Below, piece after piece: positions 7,715 through 19,078 of a stretch of 64,000 bases of DNA. A program made the translations under genes and the position numbers. Position 1 is the first letter of the stretch. Each line of letters begins with the position of its first letter. This stretch comes from Ambrosia x helenae (taxonomy: Eukaryota; Streptophyta; Magnoliopsida; Asterales; Asteraceae): assembly GCA_030844895.1 (NCBI GenBank), contig CM061228.1, positions 36,084,626-36,148,625 on the forward strand. Reading direction: 5' to 3'. Below the pieces are notes generated by a model, which saw nothing but the letters and a program-made list of their open reading frames with translations, searched no databases and was not told where the DNA came from.

Positions 7715-10039
7715 TATTTCTTGAATTGATTCAGCATTCGCTCTTCATCCATTCTCTTGTTCATCAGTTTGATATGCAATAGCTTCTTTTGTTCTTTCGT
7801 CATCACTGGTTCATGAGTTTGCTTTGGTTTCCTCTTTTCAACATTCTGTACCTGAACAAACTTCCCCAGCTTCTTATCAAAATCACAACCCGCATTGACA
7901 TCCCACGCAAAACATAGAAATACCACACGTTGGTATTTAGATGCCTGTTCACTGTCTTTCTCTTCACAGTAAATCGGATTATAGTATAGCATGATAATAT
8001 CCTCGCGCGAACAATTTATCAACCACATCGGGTCAAAAATATGAATCTTCTTAAAATCCTTCATACCATCCTTCAGAACAATAATAGCCTCTACTGTCTT
8101 CCAGTCATAGTACCACCACATAAAATCTTTCGAAAAGTGTTGTGGAATTTGCATCAAAGGAATATGCTTCAACACTTTTGGTGGTTTATACTTCAAAGTC
8201 ACCTTGTGCAACCTCGTTATCTCATCTTTCTCCTTCTTGTGAACAATTCTCTTAGGATACTGTGGGGTAAACACATTCCATTTCGTTCTGCTCTCCCTCG
8301 CCCTGCGATCTGCAAAGTAACCAATGAGATGGTTGTTTACTGAAGCACCTGACATTTCACGTCTGCAGATATCGCGAACAGCCCAATATGGTAGTGTCTT
8401 AATGTCGTGGAATCTGTTGAAATACAGAATTCCTTTCTCCCATTTCACAGCGACACACTTAAGCTGTCTCAAATACTTCCATCCGGGAGCTTTCCCTTTG
8501 AATAGTTCGTTGTGGAATTTGTAGAAACTACCCTGAACTTCTGTCTTAGGGCGGTTAGCTTCTTTTTCTTTAAGTTTCCTCAGCAATTCTTTCAAATCAT
8601 CAGATTGTTCAATATTCGGCTTCTGACAATCTGAATTCTTAAATGCCTCTTTAACAAACTTTTTACTCTTCTCACGAGCAAGTTTCTCAGCCTGGCTCAA
8701 TAATTCATCAGAAAATTCAGGAAATCCAGAATTTTTATCATTCTTGAAATATTCTGGATATTCCTCACTCGTAATATCCTCCATCTCTACGTCTTCAAAC
8801 ACTGGAACATCTCTATCATTAGAGTGATTACCTGCTTCTTTCTCAGGTATATTTGGTATTTGATTCTCACTCATCAACTCTTCCAGAGATTTACCAACCT
8901 GTTTAGCCAGTCTCTCTAATATCTCTTTCGATACGGCTGCAGAAACTTCTCCGTCTTCCATATCAGGATCATTATATTCAAGCTCAAAACGCATACCATT
9001 TGACTCAAATATTTCTGGAAACCTACCAGTCATCTCTATCGTCCAGACTCTATCAGTCAGCATCTGGAAATATAATTTCTTATCTTCTTCAGATAAAGCT
9101 CTTATTTTCTCGTTCCAGAAAATATTATCATCGTCAGTAGTGCCACCAGGAGCTTTCGAGCTAGATTCTCCTGCATCTTTTCCTGGTCCCCTCTTTTCAC
9201 ACTTATACTTGTCAGTATCATCATCATCGTCATCATCATTACTAGCAGCAGAGCTATTACCATAACCTGAATCATCACCTGAACCATCATTATCACCATC
9301 ATCTTTCTTTTTAGGAGCATCACCGACATCCTCATTTAATTCATCATCATCTTCTTCATCTGATGGTTCATAATCAACCTGTTCTTCTTCAGATTCTTTA
9401 TCTTCCTCTCCAGCTTTCAGTTGTGGAGCTTTTGAGTACAAATCTTTTATCAAATTATTCATGCTCTTGTTCGTTTCTTTCAGCTTTTTGTTCTCACGTC
9501 TCAGATTAATATATCTTCTAGTATTTCTATGCTCATGTAACAATAACTTCTGATTCTCTTCCTGAAGTTGTTTGATCTTAGCCTACAAACCTTCTTGATT
9601 TTCCTGTGAAAATACGACAACATCCAACATCTTCTTGTCATTCTTCCTTAACTACTCAATCTCTGCTTGTTGTTGATTAATGATCTTCATCATATCTGCA
9701 AGCTTTTGGTTTACTGCATTCATCACATCACTATCTACAGCAACCTTTGGTGTTAAAGCTTCAGCAACTGGAGTCTTTTGTTTCTTCAGCTTTTGCAAGA
9801 CTCTATCTAAAGCAGCATTAAAATCATCAGTTGGCAATTCAGATTGCTCAGCAGTAGATGATGTTTTCTGTTTCTTTGCCACTGGGGATGTCATGGGAGA
9901 TTTAGAGCTAGATATTGCAGGCACTTTCTTTCCTGCAATTAAAATGTCTTTAGCTCTTTTCTGCATCGGCTTTACAACTTCATCAGCCTTTTCTTTCTTC
10001 TTGTATATAGGCTTTTTCTGTTTCTCTCCAGCCTTTGGC
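7714..10039 (-). pseudogene. C-terminal two thirds of H1's 3' ORF (env-position protein), broken
   Basis: It continues the frame interrupted by element A at the GATCC target. The order matches E0: Lys-rich linker, coiled coil (VNQKLADMMKII, then RRENKKLKETNKSMNNL), acidic Asp/Glu tract, and C-terminal region (FNRFHDIKTLPYWAVRD, HIFDPMWLINCS). Two in-frame nonsense codons lie in the coiled coil (TAG at 9652-9654 and 9583-9585). The rest, from 9582 to the stop at 7714, is open. Function is unknown; no membrane segment is evident. Confidence 0.85.
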
Positions 10040-10044
10040 GATCC

Positions 10045-10482
10045 TGTAGGTCCATTTCCCTTGAGATCTTCTCTGCAATCAAACCAAACACGAATCCTAG
10101 ACGCGGAATATCTTTGATCCGTGGATATCACACAAAGAACACAAGATTACTTTTTAATGCTTTTCTTATTAATCGAATCACAACTAATAAGAACCACAAT
10201 GAACTTGTAATCCTAGCTTGCTCTCTCTCTCAAACTCTCTATGACACAAGACCTACCAACTCACCAACCCCTAAAACCCCATGCATCATTTGTTTATATA
10301 CATGCATCCTCATGGGCTTTTAACTGGGCTTGTGTTGGGCTTTTACAATGCAAGCTTAATTACATATTCACGAACTAACTTAGACAAGTTCTTCTAACGA
10401 CACGAACAATATAAAGTCTTCTGTCAATAATCCCGAGCGTTTGTTTATCCGTTTGAGTATCTGTCACAAACTTGCACCAACA
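10045..10482 (-). repeat. 3' LTR of element A (438 bp)
   Basis: On the - strand it starts TGTTGGTGCAAG and ends ATGGACCTACA. No difference from 20074-20511 was seen by eye. The TATA-like TATATAAACA is at 10292-10300. Repeated AGCCCA/GCCCAA motifs lie upstream of it. The 69-codon ORF-like frame found in both LTRs is a by-product of LTR identity. Confidence 0.93.
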
Positions 10483-10838
10483 AACTCCCCCTTGACAGAT
10501 GCTCTTTAAGATTATTTTTCAAATCTCAAAGTATCTTCAATTGTCTCCCACTTGAAGTCTTTAATCTTCAACAGCTTGATCTTGAGATTGTCTACCAAAG
10601 TAATTTAGAAGAACTTGGCAGATCACTTCTCTTCTTTTCTTCAACTTGTGATCTTGAGTCTTTAACAGCTCTCTTATGTTCAGCATCTCTTGAGAATTAA
10701 GTAACTCCCCCTGAGAATAAGCTTGGATTGTAAAAACTTCCACTTGAGCTCTACACGAATGCATTACTCGATCTGAAGTCTTTTTACTCCCCCTGAAAGA
10801 TAGAATATTTCTTCTTGTATGTATATTTCTCCCCCTGA
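10483..10838 (-). repeat. PPT and PPT-like repeats next to the 3' LTR of A
   Basis: The primary PPT (GTCAAGGGGGAGTT, 10483-10496) touches the LTR. At least three more copies of the theme follow: CTCAGGGGGAGTT near 10705, TCAGGGGGAGTA near 10786 and CTCAGGGGGAGA near 10832. Multiple PPT-like motifs upstream of the 3' LTR are a described Sirevirus trait. Confidence 0.75.
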
Positions 10839-12162
10839 GCTGCTAAGTCTTCTAAAATCAGAAACTGTTGTTTAGAACTTTAGTGTTTTGTCGTCTTCTT
10901 GTCTCCGTTTCTTCAAAAATTTTCTTGAATCACATGAATTTGTCCAAAAGGAAGTTCAGACCTCATCACGTCCATTGTTATCATCAAAATACCTGTCACA
11001 CTCAACCAACTTGTAAGTAAACCATCATCACACATATAAACTTCCAAAGTCTATAAACCACATGTGACAAAAATTGTTTTGCGGTTAAAATTCATAAGCT
11101 TTCAAAAGATATGCTGTTTTGCAAAATTTTCTAAGTGTTTTAGAAAAACAACTTTCAAAATTTTCTAAACAGTCAGATCCACCACAGAACAACCGTTTCT
11201 CGTGCGTCAAATCCTGAAGCAAAATAAAATCTTTTTGGATTTTTAGATTTTTTTTTGACAAGTAAAATAAATGAACGTAAAGACAATTCAAGTAAACTAT
11301 GTACAAACATAAAAACACTCTATTTTTGGTTATAGCAATCACTGGTTAAAAGGATCATATCAGCTAGATTGAGATGTCACACTGAGTAAATGTTCTTAAT
11401 AACTTCTTAATGTGTAAGACTGCATTCCAAGACGATTACCAGTATTATGTATCCACATAAACAATATAACACTTAACGATTCCAAATCCAAATTAGCATT
11501 TAAGTGTATTAAACTGAATCATCTATGTTACCCACGACATGACATACCCCCGCGATCAAGTCATGCACAAAGGTTCATCGTAACAGGTGAGTAAATTGCC
11601 ATTATCCATATTGTTTACAAGGTACGAGACACGATGGTGTACAGGTCTGCATATATCTGGATGCAACAAAGTGACCAAACGTGTACTCAACCAGCGTTAA
11701 GATAAATACCATTTTATGCGGTACGAATTTTCAGCTTTAGGCGTTTTTGATTGATTGCCTTTTAGCCTTTGAGGGTTTTGGCATTTATCGTATGCTCTTT
11801 TAAGATGTTCTGACAAAGTCTAGGTCAGCATGTATCTGGATGCAGCAGAAGACCAGTCAGATCATCCCTGGATAAATTTAACAATTTAAAGACCTGAAAC
11901 CTCAGAATTTTGTAACACGCTATCAACGCAAGATTTAAGACTATAAAATCATACGCCAATGACATGTGTCCCACAGAATCAACAGTCATTAAGATTTCTA
12001 TTTCAATTAATAGACCAGATTCGTGTGTCAATTGCCTACCAGTACATCATATAATGAAGATGCAGCCACACTTAGCTTTAATTATTCTGCTCAATTTTAT
12101 TAAGTGTAACAAAATCAACAGCTAATGTGCTATCATTTCCAATTAGGTACCAGATTTGCTAT

Positions 12163-12196
<34 letters not shown>

Positions 12197-12286
12197 GAAA
12201 CCAAACAGAAGCAAATAAAACACAAAGTAAAAACTAACTAAAATCTTAAAAACTAAAAGCTTCAGCACTTATGAGAAAACGAAAAG
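10839..12286 (-). other. Non-coding post-pol region of A
   Basis: No credible ORF. Parts match the post-pol regions of H1 and E0 (about 11340-11700, and about 11808-11930 against 24231-24350). A T30 run on the + strand (12165-12194) sits about 90 bp after the pol stop. No CACNTTCGNCC array is present here, unlike in E0 and H1. Confidence 0.7.
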
Positions 12287-15200
12287 TTATTCCGGGTTTC
12301 TCATCCCGTTCAGCTGCACTAACAGTTCAAATCGAGCTCTATCGAAAGCTTTTGTGAACAAATCAGCTGGGTTATCCAAAGTATCAACCTTTTTCAAATA
12401 AATCATCTTTTTCTCAAAACAATCCCTTATGAAATGATGCCTTATGTCTATATGTTTTGTTTTGGGAAAGTTTTTGGGATTTTCTGTAATTGAAATGGTG
12501 GCCTGATTATCAATAAGTATTGGAGTATGAGTGAAATTCAAACCGTAATCCCGCATTTGTTGTTGTATCCACAAAACCTGTGAACAACAGCTACCAGCAG
12601 CAACATATTCTGCTTCACAAGTGGAAACAGCCACCGAAGTCTGCTTTTTGCACTGCCAGGATACGATTCTTCCTCCTAAAAATTGACATCCACCAGTAGT
12701 AGACTTCCGATTCTGGTTACATCCGCCATAGTCTGAATCTGTATACGCTACAAGATCCAATTCGCCATCAGCTGGATACCAGATTCCCAATTTGGGTTTC
12801 CCCTTTAGGTATCGAAGAATCCGTTTGACCGCAATCATATGTGACTCCTTTGGATCCGCCTGAAACCTGGCACAAAGACAAACTGGAAACATAATGTCAG
12901 GTCTAGAAGCAGTTAAGTACATGAGTGAACCAATCATTGCCCGATACTCTGTGGGGTCGACATATTTGTCGCTTTCGGTATCTGGACCGAGACCGTGGTT
13001 GACCGGTAGAGGAGTATGATAAGGGGTGCAATCATTCATCTTGAAACGAGTCAGGATGTCATGCACATACTTGGTTTGATGGATAAACATTCCATCTGCC
13101 TTCTGATCCACCTGTAGACCAAGGAAAAACTTTAACTCCCCCATAGCACTCATTTCGAACTTCCTTTTCATGACCTGCTCGAATTCCTTGCATAAGTCGT
13201 CATTTGGTGACCCGAAGATGATGTCATCAACGTACACCTGTACCAGCAGAAAATCTTCTCCTTTTCTCCGAATGAAAAGTGTACTGTCAATTTTTCCTCT
13301 CTCAAAGCCATTGTTCAAGAGGTAAGAAGACAGAGTCTCATACCATGCCCTGGGTGCCTGATGAAGTCCATAAAGGGCCTTGTCAAGTTTGTAGACCCGA
13401 TCTGGATATTCTGGATCTGTGAACCCCGGTGGTTGAGAGACATACACCAGCTCTTGGACTTTTCCATACAGAAAGGCGCTTTTAACGTCTAACTGATAAA
13501 CTTTAAATCCTTTATGAGACGCAAAGGCCAGAAACAAGCGAATTGCCTCTAGCCTAGCAACTGGTGCAAACACTTCATTGAAGTCTATCCCTTCCTGTTG
13601 ATTAAACCCCTTTACCACTAGTCGAGCCTTATTCCTGACCACAACACCATTATCATCTTTCTTGTTCCGAAAAACCCATTTGGTGCCAATTTCCTGTGCA
13701 CCCCGAGGGAGATCGACCAACTCCCAGACTTTGAGCTTCCTAAACTGAGCCAGCTCCTCCTGCATTGCCTCTACCCACGAGTTGTCACGAAGAGCCAGTT
13801 GATACGTCTTTGGTTCGATCTGTGAGATAAAGCATTTCATACATTTGTTCACAATCCCTGAGTCTTTAATTCTTGCATACATGCAGTTGGCAGTCGCAAA
13901 GCTTCTCCTTGTCTGAATTCCCGCAGTAGGATCTCCCAGTATATAGTCAACTGGATGATCTTTATTTGCACGTGTTGATGCCACTGTGTCAACTGTTAAT
14001 TCATCACCTAAGTTGGAGCCAATTGCTCCTGTAGCCACTTCTTCATCAGTAGAATCTGTCCCGAACGGGTTCGTGAAAGGTTCTTCTTCAGGTTCGGTGG
14101 CAGGTTCGGTAGATGTAGATTGATTGTTTCCCGAAGAGCTTGCTTGAGCATCTGTCTTGTCCTTTTCTGCAGAAATCGGGACTATTGAACGAGGTGAAAC
14201 AAAGTCGTCGTCATCCTCAGCAACAATCACTGGTTCTTCATCTGGTTCTGCATTAAAGGTGTGAGGAACATTAAAGGATTTAAAAACAGAATCATAATCG
14301 AACATCCAACTGGGTTCCTGTGCACTATCCTTTGGTGAGTAACTAGTTATTTCAATGTTGAAAGCAATTTCTACTACACCTTTAGATTTATTAAAAACAC
14401 GTTTATTTGGTGATCCAGGTACATAACCAAGGAAAAATCCCTCGTCAGAAACCTCACCAAATTTTGGTTGGTTTTTATTTTTAAGAATAGTGCAAGGCGC
14501 CCCAAATGGTTCAAAATCTTTGATATTTGGTATTCGACCGTTCAAGAGTTCATAACACGTTTTATTGTGTTTCTTGACGGTCAAAACCCTATTCAAAACA
14601 TAGCATGCTGTATTCACAGCCTCCCCCCAGAATTGAACAGGAAGCTTAGAGTCAGCTAGCATTGTCCGCGCTGATTCAATCAAAGTCCTATTTTTCCTCT
14701 CCGCGACTCCATTCTGCTGTGGCTCATAAGGAGCACTAAATTGATGTTCAATTCCCTTGCGAATGCAAAAGATTGAAAACGTGCTGTTCTTGAACTCCGA
14801 GCCGTTGTCGCTTCTGATTCTCTTGAGAGTGGTGTTGAATAGATTCTCTGCTTGAAGAATGAAGTTTGTTAAGACTTCTCCTGTCTCATCCTTCGAACCT
14901 AAGAAAAACACCCACGAGAATCTCGAAAAATCATCAGTAATCACAAGGCAATAGAATTTACCACCAATGCTTCTAACATTCACTGGACCGAATAGGTCCA
15001 TGTGAAGTAGTTCGAAAGGAGCAGAGATGGTGTTGATAGCTTTAGGGTGATGAGGTTTCTTGTGTTGCTTTCCCTTTTTACAAGGGACACATTTATCCTC
15101 AACCCCAAAGCTTTTTAAAGGAACACCTGTCACCAAACCGTTTTTCACAATGTAGTTCAGCTTTCTGAAGTGAATGTGCCCCATTTTCCGGTGCCATAAT

Positions 15201-15643
15201 AGTGAATCTGATTCAGATGCTCTTGAAAGAAGGCATGTGGTCTCCTCTGAAGTATCGTCAGGTATACTCATGTCCAGGATGTATGTGTCGTTTCTTCTGG
15301 GAGCCCTCATGATTATCCACTCTTTAGGAATTACCACCCCTGGTTTCAACACTAAAGCTTCAGTCTTGGTGAAGTGAACCGAATGCCCCTTGTGGCAAAT
15401 TTGTGAGACACTCATGAGATTGTGTTTGAGCTCCTCAACATAGTTCACTCCTTCTAGGGTGATCTTGCCATTAGTGACCTTCCCCTTTCCTGAGATGCGC
15501 CCGCCTTTGGCGCCAGCAAAGTTCACATAACCTCCATCACATTTCATAAATTCAATCAGCAATCTCAACTCCCCTGTCATATGCCTGGAGCAGCCGCTAT
15601 CAACATACCACCAGTTGATAACCCTCCTTAGCAGCTCCTGCAT
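12287..15643 (-). CDS. pol: Pol polyprotein of element A (protease, integrase, RT, RNase H), 1118 aa
   Basis: Unbroken copia-order pol. Protease motif WWYVDSGCSRHMTG (about aa 11-24); pre-integrase HRKMGH and C-x2-C zinc residues (about aa 150-190); integrase core with HMDLFGPV, RSDNGSEF and YEPQQNGVAERKN (about aa 213-320); reverse transcriptase with LDVKSAFLYG and YVDDIIFGSP (about aa 715-810); RNase H with YTDSDYGGC and STCEAEYVAA (about aa 965-1015); end LFTKAFDRARFELL. It lies in the same frame as gag but after in-frame TAA and TGA codons, so expression needs splicing, readthrough or reinitiation at ATG 15643, which overlaps an acceptor-like GAATGCAG. It would process the polyprotein, copy the RNA and integrate the cDNA. 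I see no lost catalytic residue. Confidence 0.95.
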   Translation of the reverse strand: MQELLRRVINWWYVDSGCSRHMTGELRLLIEFMKCDGGYVNFAGAKGGRISGKGKVTNGKITLEGVNYVEELKHNLMSVSQICHKGHSVHFTKTEALVLKPGVVIPKEWIIMRAPRRNDTYILDMSIPDDTSEETTCLLSRASESDSLLWHRKMGHIHFRKLNYIVKNGLVTGVPLKSFGVEDKCVPCKKGKQHKKPHHPKAINTISAPFELLHMDLFGPVNVRSIGGKFYCLVITDDFSRFSWVFFLGSKDETGEVLTNFILQAENLFNTTLKRIRSDNGSEFKNSTFSIFCIRKGIEHQFSAPYEPQQNGVAERKNRTLIESARTMLADSKLPVQFWGEAVNTACYVLNRVLTVKKHNKTCYELLNGRIPNIKDFEPFGAPCTILKNKNQPKFGEVSDEGFFLGYVPGSPNKRVFNKSKGVVEIAFNIEITSYSPKDSAQEPSWMFDYDSVFKSFNVPHTFNAEPDEEPVIVAEDDDDFVSPRSIVPISAEKDKTDAQASSSGNNQSTSTEPATEPEEEPFTNPFGTDSTDEEVATGAIGSNLGDELTVDTVASTRANKDHPVDYILGDPTAGIQTRRSFATANCMYARIKDSGIVNKCMKCFISQIEPKTYQLALRDNSWVEAMQEELAQFRKLKVWELVDLPRGAQEIGTKWVFRNKKDDNGVVVRNKARLVVKGFNQQEGIDFNEVFAPVARLEAIRLFLAFASHKGFKVYQLDVKSAFLYGKVQELVYVSQPPGFTDPEYPDRVYKLDKALYGLHQAPRAWYETLSSYLLNNGFERGKIDSTLFIRRKGEDFLLVQVYVDDIIFGSPNDDLCKEFEQVMKRKFEMSAMGELKFFLGLQVDQKADGMFIHQTKYVHDILTRFKMNDCTPYHTPLPVNHGLGPDTESDKYVDPTEYRAMIGSLMYLTASRPDIMFPVCLCARFQADPKESHMIAVKRILRYLKGKPKLGIWYPADGELDLVAYTDSDYGGCNQNRKSTTGGCQFLGGRIVSWQCKKQTSVAVSTCEAEYVAAGSCCSQVLWIQQQMRDYGLNFTHTPILIDNQATISITENPKNFPKTKHIDIRHHFIRDCFEKKMIYLKKVDTLDNPADLFTKAFDRARFELLVQLNGMRNPE

Positions 15644-15660
15644 TCACAAAGAAGATTAGT
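15636..15660 (-). promoter_or_regulatory. Acceptor-like signal between gag stop and pol in A
   Basis: On the - strand the gag end reads CCCCTACTCTAACTAA, then TCTTCTTTG, then GAATGCAG|GAGC. CTAAC resembles a plant branch point, a short pyrimidine run follows, and CAG ends it at 15638. H1 has the same layout (CTAAT, T-rich, ATGTGCAG|GGAGC at 28005). This could be an acceptor that skips the gag stop to make a pol or gag-pol mRNA. No clear donor was pinned. Confidence 0.4.
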
Positions 15661-18600
15661 TAGAGTAGGGGACCCAAGCTGTGAAAGTCTTGGGTCGTCC
15701 CATTTCATCGACAACAGTAAACTCCCTCCAGTATCCATCACTCCCCACTGGAGTCCTGGATCTAGGTGGACTGTTTCTGTTCATTTGGTTATAATGTCTG
15801 TAGGGCCTTTGATTATGAGGATTGTAATATCCTCCGTGATTCACTGGCCCTTTACTGTTACTTTGAGGATAACTCCCTCTGTTGGAGTATCCCTGATTGT
15901 AGTTATTTCTAGAAAAATTTTGGTTATTTGAATAGTGTCTATCCCTATAACCATTTTGATTATTTTGATTATTAACAACATTAAATTTTTCACCTTGTGG
16001 ACTTTGGTGACGTTGTTGCCTATGTGGTGGTTGGTATTTGTTGGCATTAGCAGGAGGTGCCTGCTTTGGAGGAACAGCACCAGAAGTGCTTGCCTGGCCA
16101 ACACTCACCTGTCTAGGGACAAACGCAGGCTTTTCAAAATTTTTGTTTACTGGTCGTTTGCCTGGATCCCTAGACCAACCATCAGATTCTTTTTCTAATT
16201 GCCTTTGCAAAGATTTCTTTGCAGAGTTGCTTACCTCTTTCCTGCTTTCAGACTTAGCAGGAGTCTCACCTTTCTTTGCGTCAGTTGATGTAGTGTTGTC
16301 CTTCTTTTTGACAGTACACATGCTAGCTACATGACCTTTTTGATGACATTTAAAACAAGATCGCTTCTCAAGGGGCTTTTTGTACTGTCCCCTTGAGGTC
16401 GATCCCTCATTGCTAGCATATTTGGGTGAAGTGTTACCAGAACATTCAGCATTACCCTGTTTGATTTCTTCAGTTTTGGCTTCACCTTGTTTAACAAATT
16501 TAGGATTTTTCAAAATAATTTTTGGTTCAGCCTTTCTGGTTTGAGTTTTTGAAATCACTGGGTTTTCTTTCTTTGATTCAGTTGGGTTAGTTTTAACTGT
16601 ATTACCTTTATTAACCCCCGACCCTTTAGTGTTCTTGAACACTTCACCTGTTTCTTCATCCATTGACACATTGGATGAACTACCATTCTCAACACTATCT
16701 TCACTCTCACTAACATCAACTTCCATTTCATCTAATTTAGGCTTACTAATTTCCTCAGTTACTTCCTTCTCAGTTGGTAAAAACGAATAGTTACCAGTCG
16801 CAGGAGGAGGCACATCTTGGTAACCTAATCCACCGTTATCATCTTTATGCTTCTTAGTGTCCTTTCTAGAGTCTATTAAGGCATTAATAAGATACTTAGA
16901 GCTGCGAACTTGATCTATTTGCCTATTCAGATCGGCTACCTTAACCTTAAGTTGGTCTATTTCAGCATTTTTCTTAGCAATCTCTTCTTGTTTATCAACT
17001 AAGGCCAACTGTGTTAGATTAAGGTAATCTATCTTTTCCCTGAGGGCATAGTTAAGTTCTTTTAGATCTTTCTTAGCAGCATTAAGGGAGGTTTTCAGGT
17101 TCCCTTCTCTAATCTTATTACCTATGTTAAACTCTTTCTCTTTATCCAGAAGCACAACTAAGTCAGTGTTATGCTCAGCTACTTTATCATTTTCTTTCAC
17201 AAGTAACAAAATACGCTCAGCATAATCAACACACTTATTACAAGCTTCTACAACTAAAGGTAAAGGAAGGAGTACCTTTTTCTCATTGGATGATAAGTCT
17301 GCCATGTATGCCATGAATTCTTTAGCAGACATCCCTTCAGTTGATGCTGTCAGATCCAGCACCTGGGTAGATACCTCCTTGTTTGCTTCACTCTCAGTTG
17401 CAGCTGCTTCAGCTTCATTCTCCTTACACTCATTCACTTCTGTTTCTGTCTCATTAACCTGTTCCTCAGTCACTTGCTCAACAGGTTTCTTAGCATTCTC
17501 AGATCCCTCTTCAATAATTTCTGCCATGAGAGCTTGATTTCCTGATCCATCAGCTCCATCTAAAACACTGCTCCAGTCATATGTACCGTCAGGCTTAGCC
17601 ACCATTAGTGCCTTAGAGCTAAAGTTACTCTGAGAAGGCGCCACTGATGAGCTTTGCCTTGTGGTATTTCCCTGATTTTGGCTCTTTGGTCTCGCACATT
17701 CTCTGGCAAAGTGCCCGTACCCGTAGCAGTTGTAACACTTGACCTTTGACTTATCAAAACCAGGTCTGCCTCCAACTAGCTTCTTTCCTGTCCTCTCCAT
17801 GAACTTTCTTGCTCTTCTCGCAATCATAGCAAGATTCCACTGAAGATCCATTTCCTCCAAGTCATCCGGATCTATCTGATCGTAGTCATCATCGAACATT
17901 GCCGGATCGTTTATCTTCCCTTGTATGTAGTTCTCATAAGAGGCTACAAAGGAAGACAAAACTGCAAGCTGCTCTTCTGCTGATTTGACACTCATAGGCA
18001 TAGACTTGCATGACTTGTGATCACATTTGGAATCAGTGCTCGTTCCCTTGGTTTTTCCTGAGGGAATGTCCTTCACTTTTGTTGACTCACCTGAAACAGA
18101 AACAAAACAAACTTCACCATCAGAATCTAACACAATGTTACCAGAATTATCTCCTGAGAAGAATGCAGTTGCATTCCCACTATTGCTTGAAGTGCCACCA
18201 GATGAGGATTTGGATGATGATTTCCCATAATACACTCCCGGATCTTGAACCTGATCAGAACCTTCATCCTTCCTCTTCATAGCCAAATCATATCCTCTTA
18301 GCTTTCCTATAACATCATCAAGCGTGTAGGTGGCGAATTCTGGATTCTCTTTAATGAGAAGAGTATAGACTTCCCATTTTGAAGGCAAGGCATCCAGAAT
18401 CTTGGTGGTCATCTCTACAGTGGTGTGCTCAATCTTGTAGTTCTCTAGTTCTGTAACAAGATGGTAGTATCTCGTGATGATCTCTTCTAGGGTTTCACCT
18501 GTGAATGCCCTAAAGACAGCAAATTGTTTCTTGAGTAAGTCAATTCTATTTTTCTTAACATTGTCATTTCCCTGAAAACGTTTCTCAAGAGCTACCCACA

Positions 18601-18937
18601 AATCTTGTGCATTTTGAAATTTTCTAAATGTGTGCAATATCTCTTGTGGCATGCTCATTGTAATAGCAGCATGTGCCTTGTTCTCAGCTTCGAACATAAG
18701 CTTCTCTTCTTCATCCATATTTTTGAAGTCAACCTTAACAATTCGACCATCAACATCTCTGAATGGTGGTATGTAACCATCTCTTATGCAAATCCATCCT
18801 CTCATCATATAGAACCTAGCCCATTCTTCAAACCTGTCCTTCCACCAATAATAATCGTTAACCGAAATCATTTTAGGTGGTGAGTTTGACTTGCCTACTT
18901 CATGGTCCATTTCTAACATCTTGTTTAGAGTCGACAT
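15656..18937 (-). CDS. gag: Gag polyprotein of element A, 1093 aa
   Basis: It starts at ATG 18937 and ends at TAA 15656-15658 without breaks. The N-terminal half is a copia Gag (UBN2-like) core, with SVNDYYWWKDRFEEWARFYM and LWVALEKRFQGN (about aa 20-125). Two widely spaced CCHC zinc knuckles follow: CYNCYGYGHFAREC near aa 399 and CFKCHQKGHVASMC near aa 859. Between them lie a coiled-coil-like stretch (about aa 570-690) and Glu/Ser-rich linkers. The C-terminus is Asn/Gln/Pro-rich and ends AWVPYSN. About 1100 aa is long for copia but in keeping with Sireviruses. It would form the particle and bind RNA. Confidence 0.93.
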   Translation of the reverse strand: MSTLNKMLEMDHEVGKSNSPPKMISVNDYYWWKDRFEEWARFYMMRGWICIRDGYIPPFRDVDGRIVKVDFKNMDEEEKLMFEAENKAHAAITMSMPQEILHTFRKFQNAQDLWVALEKRFQGNDNVKKNRIDLLKKQFAVFRAFTGETLEEIITRYYHLVTELENYKIEHTTVEMTTKILDALPSKWEVYTLLIKENPEFATYTLDDVIGKLRGYDLAMKRKDEGSDQVQDPGVYYGKSSSKSSSGGTSSNSGNATAFFSGDNSGNIVLDSDGEVCFVSVSGESTKVKDIPSGKTKGTSTDSKCDHKSCKSMPMSVKSAEEQLAVLSSFVASYENYIQGKINDPAMFDDDYDQIDPDDLEEMDLQWNLAMIARRARKFMERTGKKLVGGRPGFDKSKVKCYNCYGYGHFARECARPKSQNQGNTTRQSSSVAPSQSNFSSKALMVAKPDGTYDWSSVLDGADGSGNQALMAEIIEEGSENAKKPVEQVTEEQVNETETEVNECKENEAEAAATESEANKEVSTQVLDLTASTEGMSAKEFMAYMADLSSNEKKVLLPLPLVVEACNKCVDYAERILLLVKENDKVAEHNTDLVVLLDKEKEFNIGNKIREGNLKTSLNAAKKDLKELNYALREKIDYLNLTQLALVDKQEEIAKKNAEIDQLKVKVADLNRQIDQVRSSKYLINALIDSRKDTKKHKDDNGGLGYQDVPPPATGNYSFLPTEKEVTEEISKPKLDEMEVDVSESEDSVENGSSSNVSMDEETGEVFKNTKGSGVNKGNTVKTNPTESKKENPVISKTQTRKAEPKIILKNPKFVKQGEAKTEEIKQGNAECSGNTSPKYASNEGSTSRGQYKKPLEKRSCFKCHQKGHVASMCTVKKKDNTTSTDAKKGETPAKSESRKEVSNSAKKSLQRQLEKESDGWSRDPGKRPVNKNFEKPAFVPRQVSVGQASTSGAVPPKQAPPANANKYQPPHRQQRHQSPQGEKFNVVNNQNNQNGYRDRHYSNNQNFSRNNYNQGYSNRGSYPQSNSKGPVNHGGYYNPHNQRPYRHYNQMNRNSPPRSRTPVGSDGYWREFTVVDEMGRPKTFTAWVPYSN

Positions 18938-19078
18938 TTTTTTTTTGTTTAATATGATATAAATTTATTTTAAATGTCCAAGATTCAAATGTAGGTCAAA
19001 AGTCCAAGTCCAAGACAAATTGGGTCCAAATGTTTTCGAGGCCCAAATTATAGTCCAAGTCCAATAACAGAGAACTTA

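Noticed and set aside
10114..10323. A 69-codon + strand frame, repeated exactly at 20143-20352
   Set aside because: Both lie inside the LTRs of element A; the identity reflects LTR identity, not a conserved gene.
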